Assembly (NCBI RefSeq): GCF_910591885.1 | Contig: NW_025963655.1 | Span: 62,001-126,000 of the forward strand | Length of the DNA: 64,000 nt | Origin: Bombus terrestris | Lineage: Eukaryota; Arthropoda; Insecta; Hymenoptera; Apidae | Direction of reading: 5' to 3' | Shown here: piece after piece, positions 45,001 through 60,270 of the stretch | Position numbering within the stretch: the first letter of the stretch is position 1 | Layout: the number at the start of each line of letters is the position of its first letter | Translations under genes and position numbers: made by a program | Notes under the pieces: model-generated | The model's database searches: none | The model's input: the letters and a program-made list of their open reading frames with translations, nothing else | What the model was told of the DNA's origin: nothing

Positions 45001-47489
45001 GTGGGACAACGTGGGACAACGTGGGACAACGTGGGACAACGTGGGACAACGTGGGACAACGTGGGACAACGTGGGACAACGTGGGACAACGTGGGAAACC
45101 ATGGAACAACGTGGGACAACGTGGGACACCGTTGGACATCGTTGGACAACGTGGGACAACGTGGGACAACGTGGGACAACGTGGGACAACGTGGGACAAC
45201 GTGGGACAACGTGGGACACCGTTGGACACCGTGGGACACCGTTGGACACCGTTGGACATCGTTGGACACCGTGGGACAACGTGGGACAACGTGGGACAAC
45301 GTGGGACAACGTGGGACAACGTGGGACAACGTGGGACAACGTGGGACAACGTGGGACAACGTGGGACAACGTGGGACAACGTGGGACAACGTGGGACAAC
45401 GTGGGACAACGTGGGACAACGTGGGACAACGTGGGACACCGTTGGACACCGTGGGACACCGTTGGACACCGTTGGACATCGTTGGACATCGTTGGACATC
45501 GTTGGACATCGTTGGACACCGTTGGACACCGTTGGACACCGTTGGACATCGTTGGACACCGTGGGACAACGTGGGACAACGTGGGACAACGTGGGACAAC
45601 GTGGGACAACGTGGGACAACGTGGGACATCGTGGGACAACGTGGGACAACGTGGGACAACGTGGGACAACGTGGGACAACGTGGGACAACGTGGGACAAC
45701 GTGGGACACCGTTGGACACCGTTGGACACCGTTGGACACCGTTGGACATCGTTGGACAACGTGGGACAACGTGGGACACCGTTGGACACCGCTGGACACC
45801 GTTGGACACCGTTGGACATCGTTGGACACCGTGGGACAACGTGGGACAACGTGGGACAACGTGGGAAACCATGGAACAACGTGGGACAACGTGGGACACC
45901 GTTGGACATCGTTGGACATCGTTGGACACCGTGGGACAACGTGGGACACCGTGGGACAACGTCGGACAACGTGGGACAACGTGGGACATCGTGGGACAAC
46001 GTGGGACACCGTTGGACACCGTGGGACACCGTTGGACACCGTTGGACATCGTTGGACACCGTGGGACAACGTGGGACAACGTGGGACAACGTGGGACAAC
46101 GTGGGACATCGTGGGACAACGTGGGACAACGTGGGACAACGTGGGACAACGTGGGACATCGTGGGACAACGTGGGACAACGTGGGACAACGTGGGACATC
46201 GTGGGACAACGTGGGACAACGTGGGACAACGTGGGACAACGTGGGACAACGTGGGACACCGTTGGACACCGTTGGACACCGTTGGACACCGTTGGACATC
46301 GTTGGACACCGTGGGACAACGTGGGACAACGTGGGACAACGTGGGAAACCATGGAACAACGTGGGACAACGTGGGACACCGTTGGACATCGTTGGACATC
46401 GTTGGACACCGTGGGACAACGTGGGACAACGTGGGACAACGTGGGACAACGTCGGACAACGTGGGACAACGTGGGACAACGTGGGACAACGTGGGACAAC
46501 GTGGGACAACGTGGGACAACGTGGGACAACGTGGGACAACGTGGGACAACGTGGGACAACGTGGGACAACGTGGGACACCGTTGGACACCGTTGGACATC
46601 GTTGGACACCGTGGGACAACGTGGGACAACGTGGGACAACGTGGGACAACGTGGGACAACGTGGGACAACGTGGGACAACGTGGGACATCGTGGGACAAC
46701 GTGGGACAACGTGGGACACCGTTGGACACCGTTGGACACCGTGGGACAACGTGGGACAACGTGGGACAACGTGGGACAACGTGGGACAACGTGGGACAAC
46801 GTGGGACAACGTGGGACAACGTGGGACAACGTGGGACAACGTGGGACAACGTTGGACAACGTGGGACAACGTGGGACAACGTGGGACAACGTGGGACATC
46901 GTGGGACAACGTGGGACAACGTGGGACACCGTTGGACATCGTTGGACACCGTGGGACAACGTGGGACAACGTGGGACAACGTGGGACACCGTTGGACACC
47001 GTTGGACACCGTTGGACACCGTTGGACATCGTTGGACACCGTGGGACAACGTGGGACAACGTGGGACAACGTGGGAAACCATGGAACAACGTGGGACAAC
47101 GTGGGACACCGTTGGACATCGTTGGACAACGTGGGACAACGTGGGACAACGTGGGACAACGTGGGACAACGTGGGACAACGTGGGACAACGTGGGACACC
47201 GTTGGACACCGTGGGACACCGTTGGACACCGTTGGACATCGTTGGACACCGTGGGACAACGTGGGACAACGTGGGACAACGTGGGACAACGTGGGACAAC
47301 GTGGGACAACGTGGGACAACGTGGGACAACGTGGGACAACGTGGGACAACGTGGGACAACGTGGGACATCGTGGGACAACGTGGGACAACGTGGGACAAC
47401 GTGGGACAACGTGGGACACCGTTGGACAACGTGGGACATCGTTGGACACCGTTGGACACCGTGGGACAACGTGGGACAACGTGGGACAA

Positions 47490-50400
47490 CGTGGGACAAC
47501 GTGGGACAACGTGGGACAACGTGGGACAACGTGGGACAACGTGGGACAACGTGGGACAACGTGGGACAACGTGGGACAACGTGGGACAACGTGGGACAAC
47601 GTGGGACAACGTGGGACATCGTGGGACAACGTGGGACAACGTGGGACAACGTGGGACAACGTGGGACACCGTTGGACATCGTTGGACACCGTGGGACAAC
47701 GTGGGACAACGTGGGACAACGTGGGACAACGTGGGACAACGTGGGACAACGTGGGAAACCATGGAACAACGTGGGACAACGTGGGACAACGTTGGACATC
47801 GTTGGACAACGTGGGACAACGTGGGACAACGTGGGACAACGTGGGACAACGTGGGACAACGTGGGACAACGTGGGACAACGTGGGAAACCATGGAACAAC
47901 GTGGGACAACGTGGGACACCGTTGGACATCGTTGGACATCGTTGGACACCGTGGGACAACGTGGGACAACGTGGGAAAACGTGGGACAACGTGGGACACC
48001 GTTGGACATCGCTGGACACCGTTGGACACCGTGGGACAACGTGGGACAACGTGGGAAAACGTGGGACAACGTGGGACACCGTTGGATATCGCTGGACACC
48101 GTTGGACATCGTTGGACACCGTGGGACAACGTGGGACAACGTGGGACAACGTGGGACAACGTGGGACAACGTGGGACAACGTGGGACAACGTGGGACAAC
48201 GTGGGAAACCATGGAACAACGTGGGACAACGTGGGACACCGTTGGACATCGTTGGACATCGTTGGACACCGTGGGACAACGTGGGACAACGTGGGACAAC
48301 GTGGGAAAACGTGGGACAACGTGGGACACCGTTGGACAGCGCTGGACACCGTTGGACATCGTTGGACACCGTGGGACAACGTGGGACAACGTGGGACAAC
48401 GTGGGACAACGTGGGACACCGTTGGACATCGTTGGACAACGTGGGACAACGTGGGACAACGTGGGACAACGTGGGACAACGTGGGACACCGTTGGACATC
48501 GTTGGACACCGTGGGACAACGTGGGACAACGTGGGACAACGTGGGACAACGTGGGACAACGTGGGACAACGTGGGAAACCATGGAACAACGTGGGACAAC
48601 GTGGGACACCGTTGGACAACGTGGGACATCGTGGGACAACGTGGGACAACGTGGGACAACGTGGGACAACGTGGGACAACGTGGGACACCGTTGGACACC
48701 GTGGGACACCGTTGGACACCGTTGGACATCGTTGGACACCGTGGGACAACGTGGGACAGCGTGGGACAACGTGGGACAACGTGGGACATCGTGGGACAAC
48801 GTGGGACAACGTGGGACAACGTGGGACATCGTTGGACACCGTTGGACACCGTGGGACAACGTGGGACAACGTGGGACAACGTGGGACAACGTGGGACAAC
48901 GTGGGACAACGTGGGACAACGTGGGACAACGTGGGACAACGTGGGACAACGTGGGACACCGTTGGACATCGTTGGACATCGTTGGACACCGTGGGACAAC
49001 GTGGGACAACGTGGGACAACGTGGGAAAACGTGGGACAACGTGGGACACCGTTGGACAGCGCTGGACACCGTTGGACATCGTTGGACACCGTGGGACAAC
49101 GTGGGACAACGTGGGACAACGTGGGACAACGTGGGACACCGTTGGACATCGTTGGACAACGTGGGACAACGTGGGACAACGTGGGACAACGTGGGACAAC
49201 GTGGGACACCGTTGGACATCGTTGGACACCGTGGGACAACGTGGGACAACGTGGGACAACGTGGGACAACGTGGGACAACGTGGGAAACCATGGAACAAC
49301 GTGGGACAACGTGGGACACCGTTGGACAACGTGGGACATCGTGGGACAACGTGGGACAACGTGGGACAACGTGGGACAACGTGGGACAACGTGGGACACC
49401 GTTGGACACCGTGGGACACCGTTGGACACCGTTGGACATCGTTGGACACCGTGGGACAACGTGGGACAGCGTGGGACAACGTGGGACATCGTGGGACAAC
49501 GTGGGACAACGTGGGACAACGTGGGACATCGTTGGACACCGTTGGACACCGTGGGACAACGTGGGACAACGTGGGACAACGTGGGACAACGTGGGACAAC
49601 GTGGGACAACGTGGGACAACGTGGGACAACGTGGGACAACGTGGGACAACGTGGGACAACGTGGGACAACGTGGGACAACGTGGGACAACGTGGGACATC
49701 GTGGGACAACGTGGGACAACGTGGGACACCGTTGGACATCGTTGGACAACGTGGGACAACGTGGGACAACGTGGGACAACGTGGGACACCGTTGGACACC
49801 GTTGGACACCGTTGGACACCGTTGGACATCGTTGGACACCGTGGGACAACGTGGGACAACGTGGGACAACGTGGGAAACCATGGAACAACGTGGGACAAC
49901 GTGGGACACCGTTGGACATCGTTGGACAACGTGGGACAACGTGGGACAACGTGGGACAACGTGGGACAACGTGGGACAACGTGGGACAACGTGGGACACC
50001 GTTGGACACCGTGGGACACCGTTGGACACCGTTGGACATCGTTGGACAACGTGGGACAACGTGGGACAACGTGGGAAACCATGGAACAACGTGGGACAAC
50101 GTGGGACACCGTTGGACATCGTTGGACAACGTGGGACAACGTGGGACAACGTGGGACACCGTTGGACACCGTGGGACACCGTTGGACACCGTTGGACATC
50201 GTTGGACACCGTGGGACAACGTGGGACAACGTGGGACAACGTGGGACAACGTGGGACAACGTGGGACAACGTGGGACAACGTGGGACAACGTGGGACAAC
50301 GTGGGACAACGTGGGACATCGTGGGACAACGTGGGACAACGTGGGACAACGTGGGACACCGTTGGACAACGTGGGACACCGTTGGACATCGTTGGACACC

Positions 50401-53400
50401 GTGGGACAACGTGGGACAACGTGGGACCACGTGGGACAACGTGGGACAACGTGGGACAACGTGGGACAACGTGGGACAACGTGGGACAACGTGGGACAAC
50501 GTGGGACATCGTGGGACAACGTGGGACAACGTGGGACAACGTGGGACAACGTGGGACACCGTTGGACATCGTTGGACACCGTGGGACAACGTGGGACAAC
50601 GTGGGACAACGTGGGACAACGTGGGACAACGTGGGACAACGTGGGAAACCATGGAACAACGTGGGACAACGTTGGACACCGTGGGACAACGTGGGACAAC
50701 GTGGGACAACGTGGGAAACCATGGAACAACGTGGGACAACGTGGGACACCGTTGGACATCGTTGGACAACGTGGGACAACGTGGGACAACGTGGGACAAC
50801 GTGGGACAACGTGGGACAACGTGGGACAACGTGGGACACCGTTGGACACCGTGGGACACCGTTGGACACCGTTGGACATCGTTGGACACCGTGGGACAAC
50901 GTGGGACAACGTGGGACAACGTGGGACAACGTGGGACAACGTGGGACAACGTGGGACAACGTGGGACAACGTGGGACAACGTGGGACAACGTGGGACAAC
51001 GTGGGACATCGTGGGACAACGTGGGACAACGTGGGACAACGTGGGACACCGTTGGACAACGTGGGACACCGTTGGACATCGTTGGACACCGTGGGACAAC
51101 GTGGGACAACTTGGGACCACGTGGGACAACGTGGGACAACGTGGGACAACGTGGGACAACGTGGGACAACGTGGGACAACGTGGGACATCGTTGGACACC
51201 GTTGGACACCGTGGGACAACGTGGGACAACGTGGGACAACGTGGGACAACGTGGGACAACGTGGGACAACGTGGGACAACGTGGGACAACGTGGGACAAC
51301 GTGGGACAACGTGGGACAACGTGGGACAACGTGGGACAACGTGGGACAACGTGGGACAACGTGGGACAACGTGGGACAACGTGGGACACCGTTGGACATC
51401 GTTGGACACCGTGGGACAACGTGGGACAACGTGGGACAACGTGGGACAACGTGGGACAACGTGGGACAACGTGGGAAACCATGGAACAACGTGGGACAAC
51501 GTGGGACACCGTGGGACATCGTTGGACAACGTGGGACAACGTGGGACAACGTGGGACAACGTGGGACAACGTGGGACAACGTGGGACAACGTGGGACAAC
51601 GTGGGAAACCATGGAACAACGTGGGACAACGTGGGACACCGTTGGACATCGTTGGACATCGTTGGACACCGTGGGACAACGTGGGACAACGTGGGAAAAC
51701 GTGGGACAACGTGGGACACCGTTGGACATCGCTGGACACCGTTGGACACCGTGGGACAACGTGGGACAACGTGGGAAAACGTGGGACAACGTGGGACACC
51801 GTTGGACATCGCTGGACACCGTTGGACATCGTTGGACACCGTGGGACAACGTGGGACAACGTGGGACAACGTGGGACAACGTGGGACAACGTGGGACAAC
51901 GTGGGACAACGTGGGACAACGTGGGAAACCATGGAACAACGTGGGACAACGTGGGACACCGTTGGACATCGTTGGACATCGTTGGACACCGTGGGACAAC
52001 GTGGGACAACGTGGGACAACGTGGGAAAACGTGGGACAACGTGGGACACCGTTGGACAGCGCTGGACACCGTTGGACATCGTTGGACACCGTGGGACAAC
52101 GTGGGACAACGTGGGACAACGTGGGACAACGTGGGACACCGTTGGACATCGTTGGACAACGTGGGACAACGTGGGACAACGTGGGACAACGTGGGACACC
52201 GTTGGACATCGTTGGACACCGTGGGACAACGTGGGACAACGTGGGACAACGTGGGACAACGTGGGACAACGTGGGAAACCATGGAACAACGTGGGACAAC
52301 GTGGGACACCGTTGGACAACGTGGGACATCGTGGGACAACGTGGGACAACGTGGGACAACGTGGGACAACGTGGGACAACGTGGGACACCGTTGGACACC
52401 GTGGGACACCGTTGGACACCGTTGGACATCGTTGGACACCGTGGGACAACGTGGGACAACGTGGGACAACGTGGGACAACGTGGGACATCGTGGGACAAC
52501 GTGGGACAACGTGGGACAACGTGGGACATCGTTGGACACCGTTGGACACCGTGGGACAACGTGGGACAACGTGGGACAACGTGGGACAACGTGGGACAAC
52601 GTGGGACAACGTGGGACAACGTGGGACAACGTGGGACAACGTGGGACAACGTGGGACAACGTGGGACAACGTGGGACAACGTGGGACAACGTGGGACATC
52701 GTGGGACAACGTGGGACAACGTGGGACACCGTTGGACATCGTTGGACAACGTGGGACAACGTGGGACAACGTGGGACAACGTGGGACACCGTTGGACACC
52801 GTTGGACACCGTTGGACACCGTTGGACATCGTTGGACACCGTGGGACAACGTGGGACAACGTGGGACAACGTGGGAAACCATGGAACAACGTGGGACAAC
52901 GTGGGACACCGTTGGACATCGTTGGACAACGTGGGACAACGTGGGACAACGTGGGACAACGTGGGACAACGTGGGACAACGTGGGACAACGTGGGACACC
53001 GTTGGACACCGTGGGACACCGTTGGACACCGTTGGACATCGTTGGACAACGTGGGACAACGTGGGACAACGTGGGAAACCATGGAACAACGTGGGACAAC
53101 GTGGGACACCGTTGGACATCGTTGGACAACGTGGGACAACGTGGGACAACGTGGGACACCGTTGGACACCGTGGGACACCGTTGGACACCGTTGGACATC
53201 GTTGGACACCGTGGGACAACGTGGGACAACGTGGGACAACGTGGGACAACGTGGGACAACGTGGGACAACGTGGGACAACGTGGGACAACGTGGGACAAC
53301 GTGGGACAACGTGGGACAACGTGGGACAACGTGGGACATCGTGGGACAACGTGGGACAACGTGGGACAACGTGGGACAACGTGGGACACCGTTGGACAAC

Positions 53401-54400
53401 GTGGGACACCGTTGGACATCGTTGGACACCGTGGGACAACGTGGGACAACGTGGGACCACGTGGGACAACGTGGGACAACGTGGGACAACGTGGGACAAC
53501 GTGGGACAACGTGGGACAACGTGGGACAACGTGGGACATCGTGGGACAACGTGGGACAACGTGGGACAACGTGGGACAACGTGGGACACCGTTGGACATC
53601 GTTGGACACCGTGGGACAACGTGGGACAACGTGGGACAACGTGGGACAACGTGGGACAACGTGGGACAACGTGGGAAACCATGGAACAACGTGGGACAAC
53701 GTTGGACACCGTGGGACAACGTGGGACAACGTGGGACAACGTGGGAAACCATGGAACAACGTGGGACAACGTGGGACACCGTTGGACATCGTTGGACAAC
53801 GTGGGACAACGTGGGACAACGTGGGACAACGTGGGACAACGTGGGACAACGTGGGACAACGTGGGACAACGTGGGACACCGTTGGACACCGTGGGACACC
53901 GTTGGACACCGTTGGACATCGTTGGACACCGTGGGACAACGTGGGACAACGTGGGACAACGTGGGACAACGTGGGACAACGTGGGACAACGTGGGACAAC
54001 GTGGGACAACGTGGGACAACGTGGGACAACGTGGGACAACGTGGGACATCGTGGGACAACGTGGGACAACGTGGGACAACGTGGGACAACGTGGGACACC
54101 GTTGGACAACGTGGGACACCGTTGGACATCGTTGGACACCGTGGGACAACGTGGGACAACTTGGGACCACGTGGGACAACGTGGGACAACGTGGGACAAC
54201 GTGGGACAACGTGGGACAACGTGGGACAACGTGGGACAACGTGGGACATCGTGGGACAACGTGGGACAACGTGGGACAACGTGGGACACCGTTGGACATC
54301 GTTGGACACCGTGGGACAACGTGGGACAACGTGGGACAACGTGGGACAACGTGGGACAACGTGGGACAACGTGGGAAACCATGGAACAACGTGGGACAAC
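47490..54400 (+). repeat. ~3-kb higher-order duplication (47.49-51.2 kb and 51.2-54.4 kb)
   Basis: CCATGG dimers at 47,751, 47,881 and 48,201 match 51,471, 51,601 and 51,921 at 3,720 bp, with GTGGGAAAAC and GCTGGACACC units in the same places. Later landmarks match at 3,000-3,050 bp: 49,501-50,280 with 52,501-53,280, dimer 50,641 with 53,671, and TTGGGACCAC 51,111 with 54,161. The change in offset, about 700 bp, equals an extra internal duplication in the first copy (48,301-49,020 repeated from 49,021, both with GTTGGACAGC then GCTGGACACC). One base separates a paired unit: GTTGGATATC at 48,081 against GTTGGACATC at 51,801. Confidence 0.85.
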
Positions 54401-56610
54401 GTGGGACACCGTTGGACATCGTTGGACAACGTGGGACAACGTGGGACAACGTGGGACAACGTGGGACAACGTGGGACAACGTGGGACAACGTGGGACAAC
54501 GTGGGACAACGTGGGAAACCATGGAACAACGTGGGACAACGTGGGACACCGTTGGACATCGTTGGACATCGTTGGACACCGTGGGACAACGTGGGACACC
54601 GTTGGACATCGCTGGACACCGTTGGACACCGTGGGACAACGTGGGACAACGTGGGAAAACGTGGGACACCGTTGGACATCGCTGGACACCGTTGGACATC
54701 GTTGGACACCGTGGGACAACGTGGGACAACGTGGGACAACGTGGGACAACGTGGGACAACGTGGGACAACGTGGGACAACGTGGGACAACGTGGGACAAC
54801 GTGGGAAACCATGGAACAACGTGGGACAACGTGGGACACCGTTGGACATCGTTGGACATCGTTGGACACCGTGGGACAACGTGGGACAACGTGGGACAAC
54901 GTGGGACAACGTCGGACAACGTGGGACAACGTGGGACATCGTGGGACAACGTGGGACAACGTGGGACAACGTGGGACAACGTGGGACAACGTGGGACACC
55001 GTTGGACACCGTGGGACACCGTTGGACACCGTTGGACATCGTTGGACACCGTGGGACAACGTGGGACAACGTGGGACAACGTGGGACAACGTGGGACAAC
55101 GTGGGACATCGTGGGACAACCTGGGACAACGTGGGACAACGTGGGACATCGTTGGACACCGTTGGACACCGTGGGACAACGTGGGACAACGTGGGACAAC
55201 GTGGGACAACGTGGGACAACGTGGGACAACGTGGGACAACGTGGGACAACGTGGGACAACGTGGGACAACGTGGGACAACGTGGGACAACGTGGGACAAC
55301 GTGGGACAACGTGGGACATCGTGGGACAACGTGGGACAACGTGGGACACCGTTGGACATCGTTGGACAACGTGGGACAACGTGGGACAACGTGGGACAAC
55401 GTGGGACACCGTTGGACACCGTTGGACACCGTTGGACACCGTTGGACATCGTTGGACACCGTGGGACAACGTGGGACAACGTGGGACAACGTGGGAAACC
55501 ATGGAACAACGTGGGACAACGTGGGACACCGTTGGACATCGTTGGACAACGTGGGACAACGTGGGACAACGTGGGACAACGTGGGACAACGTGGGACAAC
55601 GTGGGACAACGTGGGACACCGTTGGACACCGTGGGACACCGTTGGACACCGTTGGACATCGTTGGACACCGTGGGACAACGTGGGACAACGTGGGACAAC
55701 GTGGGACAACGTGGGACAACGTGGGACAACGTGGGACAACGTGGGACAACGTGGGACAACGTGGGACAACGTGGGACATCGTGGGACAACGTGGGACAAC
55801 GTGGGACAACGTGGGACAACGTGGGACACCGTTGGACAACGTGGGACACCGTTGGACATCGTTGGACACCGTGGGACAACGTGGGACAACGTGGGACCAC
55901 GTGGGACAACGTGGGACAACGTGGGACAACGTGGGACAACGTGGGACAACGTGGGACAACGTGGGACAACGTGGGACAACGTGGGACATCGTGGGACAAC
56001 GTGGGACAACGTGGGACAACGTGGGACAACGTGGGACAACGTGGGACAACGTGGGACACCGTTGGACATCGTTGGACACCGTGGGACAACGTGGGACAAC
56101 GTGGGACAACGTGGGACAACGTGGGACAACGTGGGAAACCATGGAACAACGTGGGACACCGTTGGACATCGTTGGACAACGTGGGACAACGTGGGACAAC
56201 GTGGGACAACGTGGGACAACGTGGGACAACGTGGGACAACGTGGGACAACGTGGGACAACGTGGGACATCGTGGGACAACGTGGGACACCGTGGGACAAC
56301 GTGGGACAACGTGGGAAACCATGGAACAACGTGGGACAACGTGGGACACCGTTGGACATCGTTGGACATCGTTGGACACCGTGGGACAACGTGGGACACC
56401 GTTGGACATCGCTGGACACCGTTGGACACCGTGGGACAACGTGGGACAACGTGGGAAAACGTGGGACAACGTGGGACACCGTTGGACATCGCTGGACACC
56501 GTTGGACATCGTTGGACACCGTGGGACAACGTGGGACAACGTGGGACAACGTGGGACAACGTGGGACAACGTGGGACAACGTGGGACAACGTGGGACAAC
56601 GTGGGACAAC

Positions 56611-59600
56611 GTGGGAAACCATGGAACAACGTGGGACACCGTTGGACATCGTTGGACAACGTGGGACAACGTGGGACAACGTGGGACAACGTGGGACAAC
56701 GTGGGACACCGTTGGACACCGTGGGACACCGTTGGACACCGTTGGACATCGTTGGACACCGTGGGACAACGTGGGACAACGTGGGACAACGTGGGACAAC
56801 GTGGGACAACGTGGGACAACGTGGGACAACGTGGGACAACGTGGGACAACGTGGGACAACGTGGGACAACGTGGGACAACGTGGGACATCGTGGGACACC
56901 GTTGGACATCGTTGGACACCGTGGGACAACGTGGGACAACGTGGGACAACGTGGGACAACGTGGGACAACGTGGGAAACCATGGAACAACGTGGGACAAC
57001 GTGGGACACCGTTGGACATCGTTGGACAACGTGGGACAACGTGGGACAACGTGGGACAACGTGGGACAACGTGGGACAACGTGGGACAACGTGGGACACC
57101 GTTGGACACCGTGGGACACCGTTGGACACCGTTGGACATCGTTGGACACCGTGGGACAACGTGGGACAACGTGGGACAACGTGGGAAACCATGGAACAAC
57201 GTGGGACAACGTGGGACACCGTTGGACATCGTTGGACAACGTGGGACAACGTGGGACAACGTGGGACAACGTGGGACAACGTGGGACACCGTTGGACATT
57301 GTTGGACACCGTGGGACAACGTGGGACAACGTGGGACAACGTGGGACAACGTGGGACAACGTGGGAAACCATGGAACAACGTGGGACAACGTGGGACACC
57401 GTTGGACATCGTTGGACAACGTGGGACAACGTGGGACAACGTGGGACAACGTGGGACAACGTGGGACAACGTGGGACACCGTTGGACACCGTGGGACACC
57501 GTTGGACACCGTTGGACACCGTGGGACAACGTGGGACAACGTGGGACAACGTGGGACAACGTGGGACAACGTGGGACAACGTGGGACAACGTGGGACAAC
57601 GTGGGACAACGTGGGACAACGTGGGACAACGTGGGACAACGTGGGACAACGTGGGACAACGTGGGACAACGTGGGACAACGTGGGACAACGTGGGACAAC
57701 GTGGGACACCGTTGGACATCGTTGGACAACGTGGGACAACGTGGGACAACGTGGAACAACGTGGGACACCGTTGGACACCGTTGGACACCGTTGGACACC
57801 GTTGGACATCGTTGGACATCGTGGGACAACGTGGGACAACGTGGGACAACGTGGGAAACCATGGAACAACGTGGGACAACGTGGGACACCGTTGGACATC
57901 GTTGGACAACGTGGGACAACGTGGGACAACGTGGGACAACGTGGGACAACGTGGGACAACGTGGGACAACGTGGGACACCGTTGGACACCGTGGGACACC
58001 GTTGGACACCGTTGGACATCGTTGGACACCGTGGGACAACGTGGGACAACGTGGGACAACGTGGGACAACGTGGGACAACGTGGGACAACGTGGGACAAC
58101 GTGGGACACCGTTGGACACCGTTGGACACCATTGGACACCGTTGGACATCGTTGGACACCGTGGGACAACGTGGGACAACGTGGGACAACGTGGGAAACC
58201 ATGGAACAACGTGGGACAACGTGGGACACCGTTGGACATCGTTGGACAACGTGGGACAACGTGGGACAACGTGGGACAACGTGGGACAACGTGGGACAAC
58301 GTGGGACACCGTTGGACACCGTGGGACACCGTTGGACACCGTTGGACATCGTTGGACACCGTGGGACAACGTGGGACAACGTGGGACAACGTGGGACAAC
58401 GTGGGACAACGTGGGACAACGTGGGACAACGTGGGACAACGTGGGACAACGTGGGACAACGTGGGACAACGTGGGACATCGTGGGACAACGTGGGACAAC
58501 GTGGGACAACGTGGGACAACGTGGGACACCGTTGGACAACGTGGGACACCGTTGGACATCGTTGGACACCGTGGGACAACGTGGGACAACGTGGGACAAC
58601 GTGGGACCACGTGGGACAACGTGGGACAACGTGGGACAACGTGGGACATCGTGGGACAACGTGGGACAACGTGGGACAACGTGGGACAACGTGGGACAAC
58701 GTGGGACACCGTTGGACATCGTTGGACACCGTGGGACAACGTGGGACAACGTGGGACAACGTGGGACAACGTGGGACAACGTGGGAAACCATGGAACAAC
58801 GTGGGACACCGTTGGACATCGTTGGACAACGTGGGACAACGTGGGACAACGTGGGACAACGTGGGACAACGTGGGACAACGTGGGACACCGTTGGACACC
58901 GTGGGACACCGTTGGACACCGTTGGACATCGTTGGACACCGTGGGACAACGTGGGACAACGTGGGACAACGTGGGACAACGTGGGACAACGTGGGACAAC
59001 GTGGGACAACGTGGGACAACGTGGGACAACGTGGGACAACGTGGGACAACGTGGGACAACGTGGGACATCGTGGGACACCGTTGGACATCGTTGGACACC
59101 GTGGGACAACGTGGGACAACGTGGGACAACGTGGGACAACGTGGGACAACGTGGGAAACCATGGAACAACGTGGGACAACGTGGGACACCGTTGGACATC
59201 GTTGGACAACGTGGGACAACGTGGGACAACGTGGGACAACGTGGGACAACGTGGGACAACGTGGGACAACGTGGGACACCGTTGGACACCGTGGGACACC
59301 GTTGGACACCGTTGGACATCGTTGGACACCGTGGGACAACGTGGGACAACGTGGGACAACGTGGGAAACCATGGAACAACGTGGGACAACGTGGGACACC
59401 GTTGGACATCGTTGGACAACGTGGGACAACGTGGGACAACGTGGGACAACGTGGGACAACGTGGGACACCGTTGGACATTGTTGGACACCGTGGGACAAC
59501 GTGGGACAACGTGGGACAACGTGGGACAACGTGGGACAACGTGGGAAACCATGGAACAACGTGGGACAACGTGGGACACCGTTGGACATCGTTGGACAAC

Positions 59601-60270
59601 GTGGGACAACGTGGGACAACGTGGGACAACGTGGGACAACGTGGGACAACGTGGGACACCGTTGGACACCGTGGGACACCGTTGGACACCGTTGGACACC
59701 GTGGGACAACGTGGGACAACGTGGGACAACGTGGGACAACGTGGGACAACGTGGGACAACGTGGGACAACGTGGGACAACGTGGGACAACGTGGGACAAC
59801 GTGGGACAACGTGGGACAACGTGGGACAACGTGGGACAACGTGGGACATCGTGGGACAACGTGGGACAACGTGGGACACCGTTGGACATCGTTGGACAAC
59901 GTGGGACAACGTGGGACAACGTGGAACAACGTGGGACACCGTTGGACACCGTTGGACACCGTTGGACACCGTTGGACATCGTTGGACATCGTGGGACAAC
60001 GTGGGACAACGTGGGACAACGTGGGAAACCATGGAACAACGTGGGACAACGTGGGACACCGTTGGACATCGTTGGACAACGTGGGACAACGTGGGACAAC
60101 GTGGGACAACGTGGGACAACGTGGGACAACGTGGGACAACGTGGGACACCGTTGGACACCGTGGGACACCGTTGGACACCGTTGGACATCGTTGGACACC
60201 GTGGGACAACGTGGGACAACGTGGGACAACGTGGGACAACGTGGGACAACGTGGGACAACGTGGGACAAC
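56611..60270 (+). repeat. ~1.49-kb segment duplicated at 2,170-2,180 bp (56,611-58,100 and 58,781-60,270)
   Basis: Shared landmarks are a CCATGG dimer followed directly by GTGGGACACC (56,611 and 58,781), the rare GTTGGACATT (57,291 and 59,471), GTGGAACAAC (57,751 and 59,921), and a dimer preceded by GTTGGACATC and GTGGGACATC-type units (57,851 and 60,021). Offsets alternate between 2,170 and 2,180 bp through single-unit changes. The alignment ends at 58,101, where only this copy has a T-rich block with ATTGGACACC (58,131). Confidence 0.86.
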
